DNA of 64,000 bases from Flaccisagitta enflata (Eukaryota > Chaetognatha > Sagittoidea > Aphragmophora), in contig OZ231127.1 in assembly GCA_965153355.1 (NCBI GenBank), positions 17,050,001-17,114,000 of the forward strand, given 5' to 3'. This document shows positions 13,701-25,079 of the stretch, in pieces. How positions within the stretch are numbered: position 1 is the stretch's first letter; the number at the start of each line of letters is the position of its first letter. The translations under genes were made by a program, and so were the position numbers. A model generated the notes under the pieces. The model was not told where the DNA came from and ran no database searches. It worked only from the letters and a program-made list of their open reading frames with translations.

Positions 13701-15235
13701 GAGTAAGATAAAAATCTGACTTGGAATTTGAGAAGATTTTTTCTCCCTCATTTCCAAGTCAAATTTTTTATGTCTCACTCCATAAAAATCTATGTAATCC
13801 TTACCCTTCATTTGTATTCAAATTGTCTCAAAACATGATACCCCTACTAGACTCACTTGCTTCTCACTACTCACTACTTACATACCATCTTATGAACTCA
13901 TTTGATTTTTCTGGTGTTTTGGGGGGGTAACATGTTTTGGGACAATCTGAATAGGCTGTTAGGGTTAGGTCTACATAGATTTCAATAGAGTAAGACACAA
14001 AAAATCTGACTCAGAATTTGAGTAGATTTTTTCTCCTTCATTTCCAAGACAGATTTTTTATGTCTCACTCCATTGAAATCTATGTAATCCAAACCCTACA
14101 TCGGTATTCAAATTGTCTCAAAACATGATACCCCTACTAAACTCACATACTTCTCACTACTTACCACTTACATACCTACTTGTGAACTTACTTGATTTTT
14201 CTGGTGTTTTGGGGGAGTAACATGTTTTGGGACGAACTGAATAGGTTGTTAGGGTTAGGTTTACATACATTTTAATAGAGTAAGACACAAAAAATCTGAC
14301 TTGGAATTTGAGGAGATTTTTTCTCCCTCATTTCCAAGTCAAATTTTTTATGTCTCACTCCATTAAAATCTATGTAATCTTTACCCTACATTTGTATTCA
14401 AATTGTCTCAAAACATGATACCCCAACTAAACTCACTTACTTCTCACTACTCATTACTTACATACCTTCTAATGAACTCACTTGATTTTTCTGGTGTTTT
14501 GGGGGGGTAACATGTTTTGGGACAATCTAAATAGGCCGTTAGGGTTAGGTTGACATAGATTTCAATAGAGTAAGACACAAAAAATCTGACTTGGAACTTG
14601 AGAAGATTTTTTCTCCCTCATTTCCAAGTCAAATTTTTTATGTTTCACTCCATTGAAATCTATGTAATCCAAACCCTACATCTGTATTCAAATAGTCTCA
14701 AAACATGATACCCCTACTTAACTCACATACTTCTCACTACTTACTACTTACATACCTACTTGTGAACTCACTTGATTTTTCTGGTGTTTTGGGGGAGTAA
14801 CATGTTTTGGGACAAACTTAATAGGTTGTTAGGGTTAGGTTTACATACATTTCAATAGAGTAAGACACAAAAAATCTGACTTGGAATTTGAGAAGATTTT
14901 TTCTCTCTCATTTCCATGTCAGATTTTTTATGTCTCACTCCATTAAAATCTATGTAATTCTTACCATACATTTTTATTCAAATTGTCTCAAAACATGATA
15001 CCCCTTCTAATCTCAATAATGCTGTATGGGGGGTAACATGTTTTGGGACAATCTGATTTGGTAGTTAGGTCAGGCTTATATAGAAGTCAATTGTTGTGAC
15101 AAAACAAATTTGTGTTTGAAATTATGATGATTTTTACTCCATCTCTTAATCAAATGTCTTATGTCTCACTCCATTTACATCCATGTCAATCAAACCCTAC
15201 ATCTGTTTTCAAGTGCTTTTAACCAGCCATCATCT
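10742..15235. repeat. 290-bp hairpin satellite, about 16 tandem units
   Basis: The anchor TTTTGGGGG followed by GTAACATGTTTTGGGAC occurs at about 11031, 11321, 11612, 11903, 12194, 12483, 12767, 13057, 13347, 13632, 13917, 14207, 14497 and 14787; diverged units lie at each end (10743 and ~15025). Every unit has two ~100-bp arms in inverted orientation around a ~20-base loop, then a ~70-bp spacer with ACTTACTTCTCACTAC. Two unit types alternate: A (GGGGGAGTAAC, GGTTGTCAGGGTTAGG) and B (GGGGGGGTAAC, GGCTGTTAGGGTTAGG). Edge units are more diverged than central ones, as expected for a homogenised array. Confidence 0.95.
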
Positions 15236-16020
15236 GCACTTTGTCTCAAACAAAATGTCCTTTCCACGTTGTCTTGTACCAAATATCAGATTTCGATTGT
15301 CTTAGATCCATTACAGTGAAACCCTAAAAATGAATGGACTTTGACTTTTTATCTATTATGAGTGGATTTAAGTCTATTTTAGGCCTGTTTTAACAGGCTG
15401 TCACTGTATAGGTTTCAAAGCTGTGAAACTGGTTGAATTGCATACTGTGGATAGTTATTTGACATGATCCTATTTGTCCCAGATTATTTATCATATTTAC
15501 TTTGTCCCAAACCCTACATTTGTTTTTCAAGTGTCTCAAACCATCCATCATGTGTACTTTGCCTCAAACTAACTGTCATATTCACTTTGTCTCATACCAA
15601 ATATCAAATTCAAATTGTCTCAGATCCACTACAGTGAAACCCTGAAAATGAAAGGACTATGATTTTCTATCTCTCATGGCTGGACTTAAGTCCAATTAAG
15701 GTCTGTTTTAGCAGGGTGTCACTGTATAGGTTTTGAAGGTGTGACACTGGTACATACTGTTTGTTTTAAGCTATCTGTCATATTCACTTTGTCTCTAACT
15801 TAATTTCAAGTGTCTCAAAACATGATACCCCAAACTAAATTCACTTTTCCTTACTTATAAGTTTACTGAGACAAAACAAACTTGTCTCATAACAAATATC
15901 CAATTAATTTGGTCTTCTCCTTCAAACTACCAATAGGGATTCTTTTTGACCCCAAATGTTTGGAGCGTCTCATTCCTTTATATCCAATTTCATTTATCTT
16001 GCTGTGAGACAATGTGAATA
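15236..16020. repeat. GTCTCA-rich satellite array, right arm, inverted relative to the left
   Basis: It contains two copies of the 97-bp element (15312-15408 and 15630-15726). They are flanked by TATCAAATTCAAATTGTCTC, the inverse of the sequence after each left-arm copy. TTCACTTTGTCTC words continue to about 15790 and fade by 16020. Confidence 0.85.
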
Positions 16021-16728
16021 ATGTTTTTTACCTCCCTGCTTTCCCCGGGCTGACAAGCTCCTGATGCTTAGAAATCACTTTTCACAAATTTGTCCAAACT
16101 TGATTTTTGAAAAGTCAAATGGATATACAACTCCCCAAAAGTAAATTCTGTGAGAATATCGCCTGTTTAGCGACTGTGGAGAATCGTCATAGATAAAGAT
16201 GCTCCTCAGCAATGGCCAAACGAGCGATATTCTTACAGGGCATATTATAGAGAATGTTTATTGAGTTTGATTCGGAGTAATGTCCATGTATGTCTTGAAT
16301 TCAGAATATACATGCTTTAGTAGGGAAATATGGAGGTGCGTTTCCATGGCAACCAGTCCACTATGGTCTGAAACGGTGTCATCTTCAGCCAAAACCTCTG
16401 AATTATAGATTTCTCAAAGAAATGCATTTCAATGATATTCGGTACAATATATATATCAATTTTTTTAATTTTTGCTAAAATTTTTCAGTTATAATATTAT
16501 ACTTTTGCTTATTTAATAGTGTTTAATATGTTTTGATGTTAATATTTTCCGCGATTAAAAATAGATTTGAATTTTTTGTAAATAAATCTGAAAAAAATCA
16601 TAACTTGAAAAATATTTGTTGTAGAGAATTCTGCTTGCTACAAAATGAAAGAGAATTATGAAATTCATTAAACCTATTCGTTTCATTGGAGGCCACAATC
16701 AGCTGGATGAGATACCCATTTTACTGTA
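16021..16728. other. unassigned AT-rich DNA
   Basis: No gene recognised. The phrase CAATGGCCAAACGAGCGAT (near 16211) resembles CAATGGCTCAACGAGCGAT near 63911, suggesting another dispersed repeat. Confidence 0.35.
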
Positions 16729-16809
16729 ACAAGGCCAACACCTATAAGTCGCGTGCAGGACAAAAATAACTGAACTGACCTGACTCCTTATTGTATCTTT
16801 TTATCGAAA

Positions 16810-17225
16810 ATCAGACTTACCCCAGACCCAAACCAGACTCAAACCAGACTCAAACCAGATTTAAACCAGACCGAAACCAGACCGAAACCAGACCGAAACC
16901 AGACCTAAACCAGACCTAAACCAGACATAAACCAGACCTAACCCAGACCTAAACCAGACATGAACCAGACTTAAACCATACTTAAACCAGACTTAAACCA
17001 GACTTAAACCAGACTTAAACCAGACTCGAACCAGACTCAAACCAGACTCAAACCATACTTAAACCAGACTAAACCATAAATAAACCAGACTTAAACCAGA
17101 CTTAAACCAGACTTAAACCAGACTTAAACCAGACTTAAACCAGACTTAAACCAGACTTAAACCAGACTTAAACCAGACTTAAACCAGAATTAAACCAGAC
17201 TTAAACCAGACCTAAACCAGACTTA
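16810..17225. repeat. 11-bp minisatellite (GACTTAAACCA)n
   Basis: Tandem ACTTAAACCAG units with A/C/T variants at the fourth position of the unit; most regular at about 17090-17220. Confidence 0.95.
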
Positions 17226-17715
17226 AACCAGCAGACTTAAACCAGCAGACTTAAACCAGCAGACTTAAACCAGCTGACCTAAACCAGCAGACTTAAACCA
17301 GCAGACTTAAACCAGCAGACTTAAACCAGCAGACTTAAACCAGCAGACCTAAACCAGCAGACTTAAACCAGCAGACTTAAACCAGCAGACTTGAACCAGC
17401 AGACTTAAACCAGCAGACTTAAACCAGCAGACTTAAACCAGCAGACTTAAACCAGCAGACTTAAACCAGCAGACTTAAACCAGCAGACTTAAACCAGCAG
17501 ACTTAAACCAGCAGACTTAACCTGCAGACCTAAACCAACAGACCTAAATCAGCCATCTCAAACCAGCCAACCTAAACCAGCCGACCTAAACCAGCCAACT
17601 TAAACCAGCAGACAAAACCAGTGGACTTAAACCAGCAGACTTTAACCAGCAGACTTAAACCAGCAGACCTAAACCAGCAGACCTAAACCAGCAGACTTAA
17701 ACCAGCAGACTTGAA
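17226..17715. repeat. 14-bp minisatellite (GCAGACTTAAACCA)n
   Basis: The 11-bp unit gains a duplicated CAG and becomes a 14-bp unit, about 30 copies, decaying after 17520 into CCAGCCAACCTAAA variants. The switch near 17225 is abrupt. Confidence 0.95.
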
Positions 17716-17960
17716 ATGCCACATTTGACCAAAACATACCAAAAAACAAAAATGACCAAAACATACCAAAAAACCTAGATGACCAAAAAAATAAAAAAAA
17801 AAAAAAAAACAAAAAAACAAAAAACCCAAAAAAAACCAAAAAACCAAAAAACCAAAAAACCAAAAAACCAAAAAAAAACCAAAAAAAAAAACCCAAAAAC
17901 CAAAAACCCAAAAAATAAAAGACCAAAACATACCAAAAAACCATGTTAGATGACCAAAAA
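17716..17960. repeat. A-rich ACCAAAA tract
   Basis: Repeats of GACCAAAACATACCAAAAAA and (CCAAAAAA)n. The Phe/Trp-rich minus-strand frames here are artefacts. Confidence 0.85.
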
Positions 17961-18475
17961 TGACCTGAAATCTTCCAAAATGACTTAAAATGCCCAAAAA
18001 ACACACAAATGACTTAAATTAACAAAGTGACGTAAATGATCAAAAATGACCAAAAATGACAAAAAGCAACCAGAAATGACCAAAAGCAACCAAAAATGAC
18101 CAAAAACAACAAAATAATGACTCAAAATAACTCCAGAAGACCCAAATTGATCAAAAACAACGCAAAAAAGCAAAGTGTTACTAAAAACTACAAAAGCCAA
18201 AAATAACTTAGAGTGACTGAGAATGACTTGGAATGACTTGTAATGACTTATAATGACTTTGAATGACTTAGAATAACTTAGAATGACTAAGAATGACTAA
18301 AATTGACTCATAATAACATAAAATGACAAAAATGACAAAAAATGACAAAATGACTTAAGTGACTAAAATTAACTGAAAATGACTGAAAATGACTTAAAAT
18401 GACATAAAATGACTTAAAATGACAAAAAATACCCTAAAATGACGTAAAACGACGAAAAAAAGCTAAGTGTTACGG
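17961..18475. repeat. 10-11-bp ATGACTTAAA repeats
   Basis: Degenerate tandem copies of AATGACTTAAAATGAC and AATGACCAAAA, shared in miniature with the element at 4425-4658. Confidence 0.85.
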
Positions 18476-18546
18476 ACGGACGGACGGACCGACGGACCGA
18501 CGGACCGACAGAGCGGGTTATAGAGTCGCGTGCACGCGACTAAAAA

Positions 18547-20181
18547 TATATGTTTGAATTGATAACAAGAGGAACAATATAAAAAACATACAAAAATTGT
18601 TATTCATTATTTGAATTTACTAATACATACAAATAAATAAAATGAAAGAATAGATTTTTGAAAATAATGAAAATTTTTGAATAATTATATCTTTTTCCTC
18701 TTGTCCCATATGTTAGTTGGTTCAACCCAATGTGCAGAGAATTCGAAAAATAAAGATTACTTCCCTCACAGCTTGAATCTGTTAATCCTGCATAGATTTT
18801 TACAGAGGAAATTACAAAGACCTTGACATTCCCCCTGTAAGGACAAATGAATGAATGGATGATTAAATGAATGAATGAATTAATGATTTGGTAAGTGAAC
18901 AAATGAAAACTGGACAAAAGTGTGAATGCATGTTTATTGAATGATGATAATGTTAATGGGGTTACGGCATGGTCACAAACGGTGTTTATCCTTCCTCCCC
19001 TGCCTCCCCCCTTTTCCCACTTATATGTGACTTTTCACACTTGAGCATAATTGACTGAGTCAGTCCGACTGACCAATGGGCAGAAAAACAAACGGACTGA
19101 GCCAAAAACTCGGAATTGAAACAATAGAAAATTCTAGACCCAAGAATATGAACATCTGATAAATACATGTGGCTCTGCGTCGACTTCTCCCTTCCTCTGA
19201 TTTAATTTCTCCCTGTTGTTACTTCCTTTTTCCCTTTTCTCCGTCTCATTTCTCCTTGTCTTCCTATCTTCCTTCCTTCTCCTTTCTATCTAGTCGTTCA
19301 TCCCTCTTCTTCTTCTTCTTCTCCTTCTTCTTCTTCTCCTTCGTCTTCTTCTTCTTCTCCTTCTTCCTCTTCTTCATGAGAGACCTACCATTGACATAGA
19401 ATTAGCAAATGGCTGAAATGAATGAATGAATGAATGAGTGAATGAATGAATGAATGAATGAATGAATGAATGAATGAATGAATGAATGAATGAATGAATT
19501 AATCGATGCGAAAACACCTGGAGGGCAAAAGGATAGTGAAAACACTTAGAAATTGACCATTGGACATGGATTCTGCTAATGGACCAAACTCATTATGGCT
19601 TAATTTACATATTCTAAAAACTGGAAATCCCTTGAAAAGCGCCCTTGGGCGGGACCGGGCGGTGATCAAACTCTTCCCCATTTGTTCCAAACTCAGTCAG
19701 CGATATTAAAGAAGTGGTCTTATGCTGTGCATTACTGTGCGAAAAAAGAAAAGTATGTTTTACTGGCGCTTCATTTGCAATTTCAGGCTTATCATTCGAT
19801 CACTCACTGGGGACAAAATATTTCAGAAAAAAAGTGAGATTTTTGGGCTGTGACAGTGGAAAGCCATGTAGTAATGGGTCCTAGAGTAAAAATATGCAAA
19901 ATACCTGATTTGCACCCATAATGAACGATTTCTGTCAACACTGGATTTTCACAGAATCTGGAAGGCCACTGACCTCTCTGTTAATCAGGCCTAGTAAAGA
20001 TATCCCATTTGATGAAAAAACCGATACAAATGTGGATTTGGATATGCAAACGTACAAACTTCAATATGATAACAGAAAAAAACGCATTTGCAAACGTCAT
20101 GTTTTCACGGTTTTAGCTGAAGATTTGCCTGTAGAAACGAAAGTACAGTCCTTGTGGGGAATGAAGCATTCTTTTCTTAGT
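18547..20181. other. unassigned DNA with small repeats
   Basis: Contains a short GAAT-type patch near 18845-18880, a CTTCTT patch at 19305-19376 and a (GAAT)n run at 19418-19498. The 95-residue frame at 19921-20208 has no family resemblance I can support, and its end runs into the palindrome that follows. Confidence 0.3.
19418..19498. repeat. (GAAT)n microsatellite
   Basis: About 20 GAAT units with one GAGT variant. Confidence 0.95.
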
Positions 20182-20731
20182 CTACACCGTCTTCGGATCG
20201 GACTGTGAAATGCAAAACCTCTATAGCTCCTAAACCACTAGGAAAAAAATCATAAAATTCTCAGTGAATATTGGTAACATGTGACGGTTTTTGCATGTCA
20301 AAGCTCATATCATTATGTAGAAAAGGTGAGGGGAAAACAAAATATTGAAAGAAAACCCATTTTTAATTAAGATCAATTTTACCCCATTTCTTTAGAAAGG
20401 AGTTTGAAATTGCTTTGCATTTCAATAAAAACTCTGATTTATTTTCAATGATAGATGTTAACTTATGTATTACCTATTTGCTGCATACTCTGAGAGAAAA
20501 ACAGCACCTTCCGACAAAAAAACAGGTAAAAAAAACCATTTTTCTTAAAAAATGGATGTTCATTCAATATCAAGTTTTCCTCTCACCTTTTCTATATCAT
20601 GATCTGAGCTTTGACATGCAAAAACGGTCACATGTTACCAATATTCACTAAAAATTTCATGATTTTTTTCCTAGTAGTTTAGGAGCTATAAAGGTTTTGC
20701 ATTTCACAGTCCGATCCAAAGACGGTGTACA
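20182..20731. mobile_element. large palindrome (550 bp), foldback type
   Basis: The left arm starts CTACACCGTCTTCGGATCGG and continues ACTGTGAAATGCAAAACCT; the right arm ends with the inverse (AGGTTTTGCATTTCACAGT, then CCGATCCAAAGACGGTGTA). Inverted similarity extends for roughly 220 bp per arm through AATATTGGTAACATGTGAC and TTTTTGCATGTCAAAGCTC. The centre is AT-rich. No coding capacity. Confidence 0.85.
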
Positions 20732-21420
20732 TTGTAAATATCATTCCCCTAATTTCATCTATCTTTCCAATATGCTCGCCCAATTATCTCTAGTCTAGTT
20801 GAGATCTACTGTAGGCCTAACTTTTTTAAATGGTGTGTCCATTCATCCACTTTTGTATTGTTATTTCCTATTCCCATTTTCTAAAAGAGGGAATCCCAAT
20901 GATAGCCCTATGACGCTTGTTTGTTCAGTAAACATATGTAATACATTTATTTTTTCTATTTATTTATTTTTTTTTGTGAGTGTGCATTGAACTGAAGACG
21001 GGTGTCATGTTTGATTTTGACGTGAGACTGAGGAAGCCAACTAGTAATGACACAATAATCAAAATAATCGATTTTGGAATCGTAACGCGAATCAGACAAA
21101 TATAGAACACTGCAGAACACAGCAAAAAAAAAAAGGAAAAAAAAGAACACACGAAGAGGAGGCATAAGGAAGAAAAAACACAGAAAATGAAGACTAACTC
21201 GTTACGCCGGGCGGCTGAGAGTGCTTTCAAGAATTCCATGCAGGAACATGGACGAACAAATGTTTCTTTTTGTGGATGAATACGGCTTTTTCCCTCAGCC
21301 TATCTCGCTGAATCATCTACACTCCGCATATTCAACTGAAACAGACAGAAGGAGAGAGAAAGGAAGGAAAGGAGAGAGCTGGAATTGTAATGATAAATAT
21401 ATGGATTAAGAACATGGAGA
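20732..21420. other. unassigned DNA
   Basis: No gene, RNA or element recognised. Confidence 0.3.
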
Positions 21421-21423
21421 AAT

Positions 21424-21715
21424 GTTACTTCCTTTACTTCATCTTCTTTCACCTTATCTTCTTCATCTCTATCTTCTTCTTCATCTCTATCATCATCTTC
21501 ATCATCATCTTCTTACTCTTCTTCTTCTTCATCTCCATCTTCATCTTCATAATCTTCTTCTTCTTCTTCTTCTTCTTCTTCTTCTTCTTCTTCTTCTTCT
21601 TCTTCTTCTTCTTTTTCTTTTTCTTCTTCTTCTTCTTCTTCTTCTTCTTCTTCTTCTTCTTCTTCTTCTTCCTCTCCCTCTTCTTCTTCCGTTTCTTCTG
21701 TTTCTTCTGTTTCGT
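21424..21715. repeat. TTC/ATC trinucleotide tract
   Basis: A CATCTTCTTC mixture passes into pure TTC (about 21552-21670). Long frames on both strands (poly-Phe, poly-Leu, poly-Glu) are artefacts. Confidence 0.95.
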
Positions 21716-21936
21716 CTACTTCTGCTTTTTTTCTTTTTCCTTCTGTTTTGGTGATTGCCGGTTGGTCAAAACAGAACAGAAAAGGGCCAATTACCCAGAA
21801 ATAGATGCTGAATCTTTTATGAGTCAAGGAAATTATGAACAACACACAAACTTTTCTAAACAAGCCCAGTTAGCACAATAAGGCAAGTATCTTTTCTCAC
21901 GACAGTTAATCTTTATGTCCTTCGGTCAACGATATC

Positions 21937-22047
<111 letters not shown>

Positions 22048-22218
22048 ATAAAGGAATAGGACTCCATTTTCTCATGCAATGATATACAGGCTCAGCTGAG
22101 CTCAGGTGCGCTACGTCATTCGCCGACTGCGTATATCGTTTTGCCTTAATGTACGCACGTGTTACCATATTGCTCGACATGAAAAAAAAAGCGGCATTCA
22201 TAATAAGTAGGGTTGGTA

Positions 22219-22222
<4 letters not shown>

Positions 22223-22284
<62 letters not shown>
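22223..22284. repeat. (AG)n microsatellite
   Basis: AG run with one AAAG interruption. Confidence 0.95.
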
Positions 22285-22285
<1 letters not shown>

Positions 22286-24085
22286 TATGTGCCACCGCGC
22301 ACGTCATTTCAGGACATAAAACTCATTAGCCTAAGTGACGAAGAAAATGGGCGAACGATGAAGAAATACTGAGAGCTAACACTACTAGCCCAGCAGGTCA
22401 CCATTGACTCGAATTCCTTATCCCGCCGACGTTTGAGATGGTGGGTAACGTCGTGGCTGGTGATGGTGGCGATGGCGAGGTGGTGATGGTGGCGTGGTGA
22501 TGGAGAGGCGGTTATGGACAAGTGGGGATGGGGAGGTGGTGATAGTTGGTATATTTGAAGAAATGCCGTGGTGATAGCAATTCTGTTGCTTGCCTTTGTT
22601 ACAAATTTATAGATGATTTGGTTGTTTCAATCGGACATGTAGCCGATGTAACAACAGGAGAACGAACGTTTGTAACCATAGCAAATTATTTATATTGTCA
22701 AACACACAATTTAAAAAAATCCACGGCCGCAAACTCTATTCAAAATCGTTCATTCCGGGCCATTTCACTTGAATAGTACTTCCCCATCTGCCTGCTCCTT
22801 TTTCCCAGCAGTTCCAATATACAGTGAGTTAACAAACTGGTAATCGTGGGTAGCTTTAAATGAATACTCTTTTATCATTGAACACCCAGATTAATTGATA
22901 AGTTATCAATTGATAGAGTGTAGTGTAGCAAGTTGGTTAAAAATTTTTGGTTCAATCAGAAAGTGAAGCCGGGTAAATCAAAATAAACAACTTCTATTTT
23001 AAGCTCTGCCAATGGAAATGATTTCATTTTCAATTTAAGAATTAATTCATGATTAAGATTTGTTATAGGCTCCCTTAGGAATTTTGAGGAAATAGAACCA
23101 AGCTTTTTCTTCCCTGTAATAAGCACCCTCCCTAGAAAAGGACCAAAACTATTCCAATACAGTAAATTATTAAAGAATGGAAATAATTCACAGCATATTA
23201 TGCTGCTTACTTAGGATCTTTACCTAAGAAATACTAATATTGAGTGAGGTCAATATCATTTACATAAATAGATTTTTTTCAGCAGTGACTCCTCTATTCT
23301 TGGAAAGGGGGAGGGGTGGCTATTGGTTAAAGAGTGGATGATGTATACAGGATTACAAAAGGAAAAAAAATTGTTATCAGTTTGTGATATTTTGTAAAAC
23401 CGGTTTATTGAAATCACAAGCCAACTCCTGATTATCAATATCATCGATATCCGTTTGTCCTCTGCCTGTATGGGCCTGGGTCTCTCTACCGCCGCGTTTT
23501 CATTCCGTTGGCGCGCGTTTGCATAGAGAAAATCCATTCTGCTCTTTTATTTGCTCTCTTTTTCCGCTCTTATCTCTGTTTTGCCAACCATTTTTTACTC
23601 CATACAACTTGATCCCAGGGGCGCAGTTTCCTCTGGCTCATTTTGGGCGTCTCGTTTGGGTCGCACCCGATCTCACCCATGATAACCACATTTTAGGGGG
23701 GGCACCAGAATTCCCCCTCCCCCTCTACAAACAAAAGAAATACTCCTCCCCCCCCCCCCGTCTAGTTACCATAATGTATGAGTATGAGGTTCACCTCCAT
23801 ATAAACTCAGTGAGTAACGCCGATGGCATGCCCTAAACTGTCTGATGAATATTAATAACTTAACATTAAATATCAAGAGGGTTCACGTAAATTTACATTG
23901 TGGAAACTCGTTTTATAAAAGCAAGTAGCAGTTTTTTTGATCGCCATATATCTTGCTTGATTGACTGTTATTAACTCTGTTGAACTCCCCTTATAATATA
24001 CTGCTGACTTATTTGCCTTTTCTTCTCAATAATCAGGTAATTTTTCCTCTCACCAAACTGACCAGTTTTGCATTTTTAAAACATG
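22285..24085. other. unassigned DNA
   Basis: Nothing recognised apart from a GGTGATGGTGGCGATGG-like patch at 22450-22545 and a run of Cs at about 23748-23759. Small frames at 22546-22776, 23256-23537 and 23519-23836 show no recognisable domain. Confidence 0.3.
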
Positions 24086-24086
24086 C

Positions 24087-24100
24087 AAACACACACGCAC

Positions 24101-24166
<66 letters not shown>

Positions 24167-24181
24167 GCACACACACACACA
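24087..24181. repeat. (CA)n microsatellite with CACG variants
   Basis: AC run bordered on both sides by ACGCACGC variants. Confidence 0.95.
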
Positions 24182-24790
24182 GAATTCCAAACACGCACCA
24201 CCAAGAATGTTTCCACCTCAATGTGGATGAGAGTGAGGTAACAAAAGTGGATTCCCCACAATTTCCTTGCCATTTCCACCGAATGCCGCCACCATTTTGC
24301 CAATGCGTTGGTCTCTTTGCCTCTTCATTGGTTTCTCATCATCTAAAAAAAAGAAAAAAAAAGAAAATGGAAAAAGAAGTATATTGCATTGATAAATAAA
24401 CGTAAGTGAGCGGGGGTAAAAAGGAAGGAGGGGAAAAACTGAAAACCTAAAATCTAACTTTTGCTAGCCGAGTTTAATTTAAGGGAGGCTTCACTGGAGA
24501 ACCTCTTCCTGCATATGGGTTTTTTTTCATTTCGATCTTGATTTCTTACTGATTCTTGATTTCTATCTTGATTTCTGTTAGATTCTGATAATCATGATTT
24601 CTTCCCTTTCCATCTGTTTTTTTTTTTCCATAAAGAAGGATCCTTTCCATGCCATTGGTCTTCCCTATCCCACATTGGCCATCCCTAAGACATTCTTTCC
24701 AAGTCCCAAAAGACAAAACTGTTCGTTTCATCACACAACTTTTTCCCTTTTTTAAAGAGAGTGACTAGAACAAAAAATGTACATGAACAC
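24182..24790. other. unassigned DNA
   Basis: Nothing recognised except an ATTCTTGATTTCT short repeat near 24545-24600. Confidence 0.3.
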
Positions 24791-24791
24791 A

Positions 24792-24870
24792 GTCTCTCTG
24801 TCTCTCTATCTCTCTGTCTCTCTGTCTCTCTGTCTTTCTGTCTTTCTGTCTTTCTGTCTCTCTGCTCTCT

Positions 24871-24926
<56 letters not shown>
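24792..24926. repeat. TCTG/(TC)n microsatellite
   Basis: CTCTCTGT and CTTTCTGT units pass into a pure TC run. Confidence 0.95.
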
Positions 24927-24928
<2 letters not shown>

Positions 24929-25079
24929 TTTGGTTTTTTTCCCGAGGCCGCGTGCGCTAAAGGGCAAAGAGCATTCTTGCCCCAAGTGATAGAGGTTGTG
25001 GCATGGCACACCGCCTTGTGGCACGCCGCCTTGTGGCACGCCGACTTGTACAAATCGGAAATTTGGGGTTATGGCCACT

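Larger units (their letters stand above)
16729..18546 (-). mobile_element. hairpin-ended GTCN element, giant copy (1.8 kb)
   Basis: The left end ACAAGGCCAACACCT and the right end (GGACCGACGGACCGAC tract, AGAGCGGGTTATAGA, the palindrome GTCGCGTGCACGCGAC at 18525-18540, then TAAAAA) match the 234-bp copy at 4425-4658. The extra ~1.6 kb is tandem repeats, annotated separately. No coding capacity. The hairpin followed by CTAA recalls Helitron 3' ends, but canonical Helitrons place the hairpin several bases before CTRR, so the class is inferred. Confidence 0.8.

Noticed and set aside
10742-15235. CRISPR-like regular spacing
   Set aside because: The whole 290-bp unit is repeated, including the spacer; the context is eukaryotic and no cas genes are present.
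16729-18546. Canonical Helitron
   Set aside because: There is no 5' TC and the hairpin abuts CTAA rather than lying several bases before it; no Rep/helicase sequence is seen. Only a looser Helitron/Helentron relation is proposed.
19921-20208. 95-codon plus-strand frame with ordinary amino-acid composition
   Set aside because: It runs into the palindrome at 20182 and shows no family resemblance I can support.
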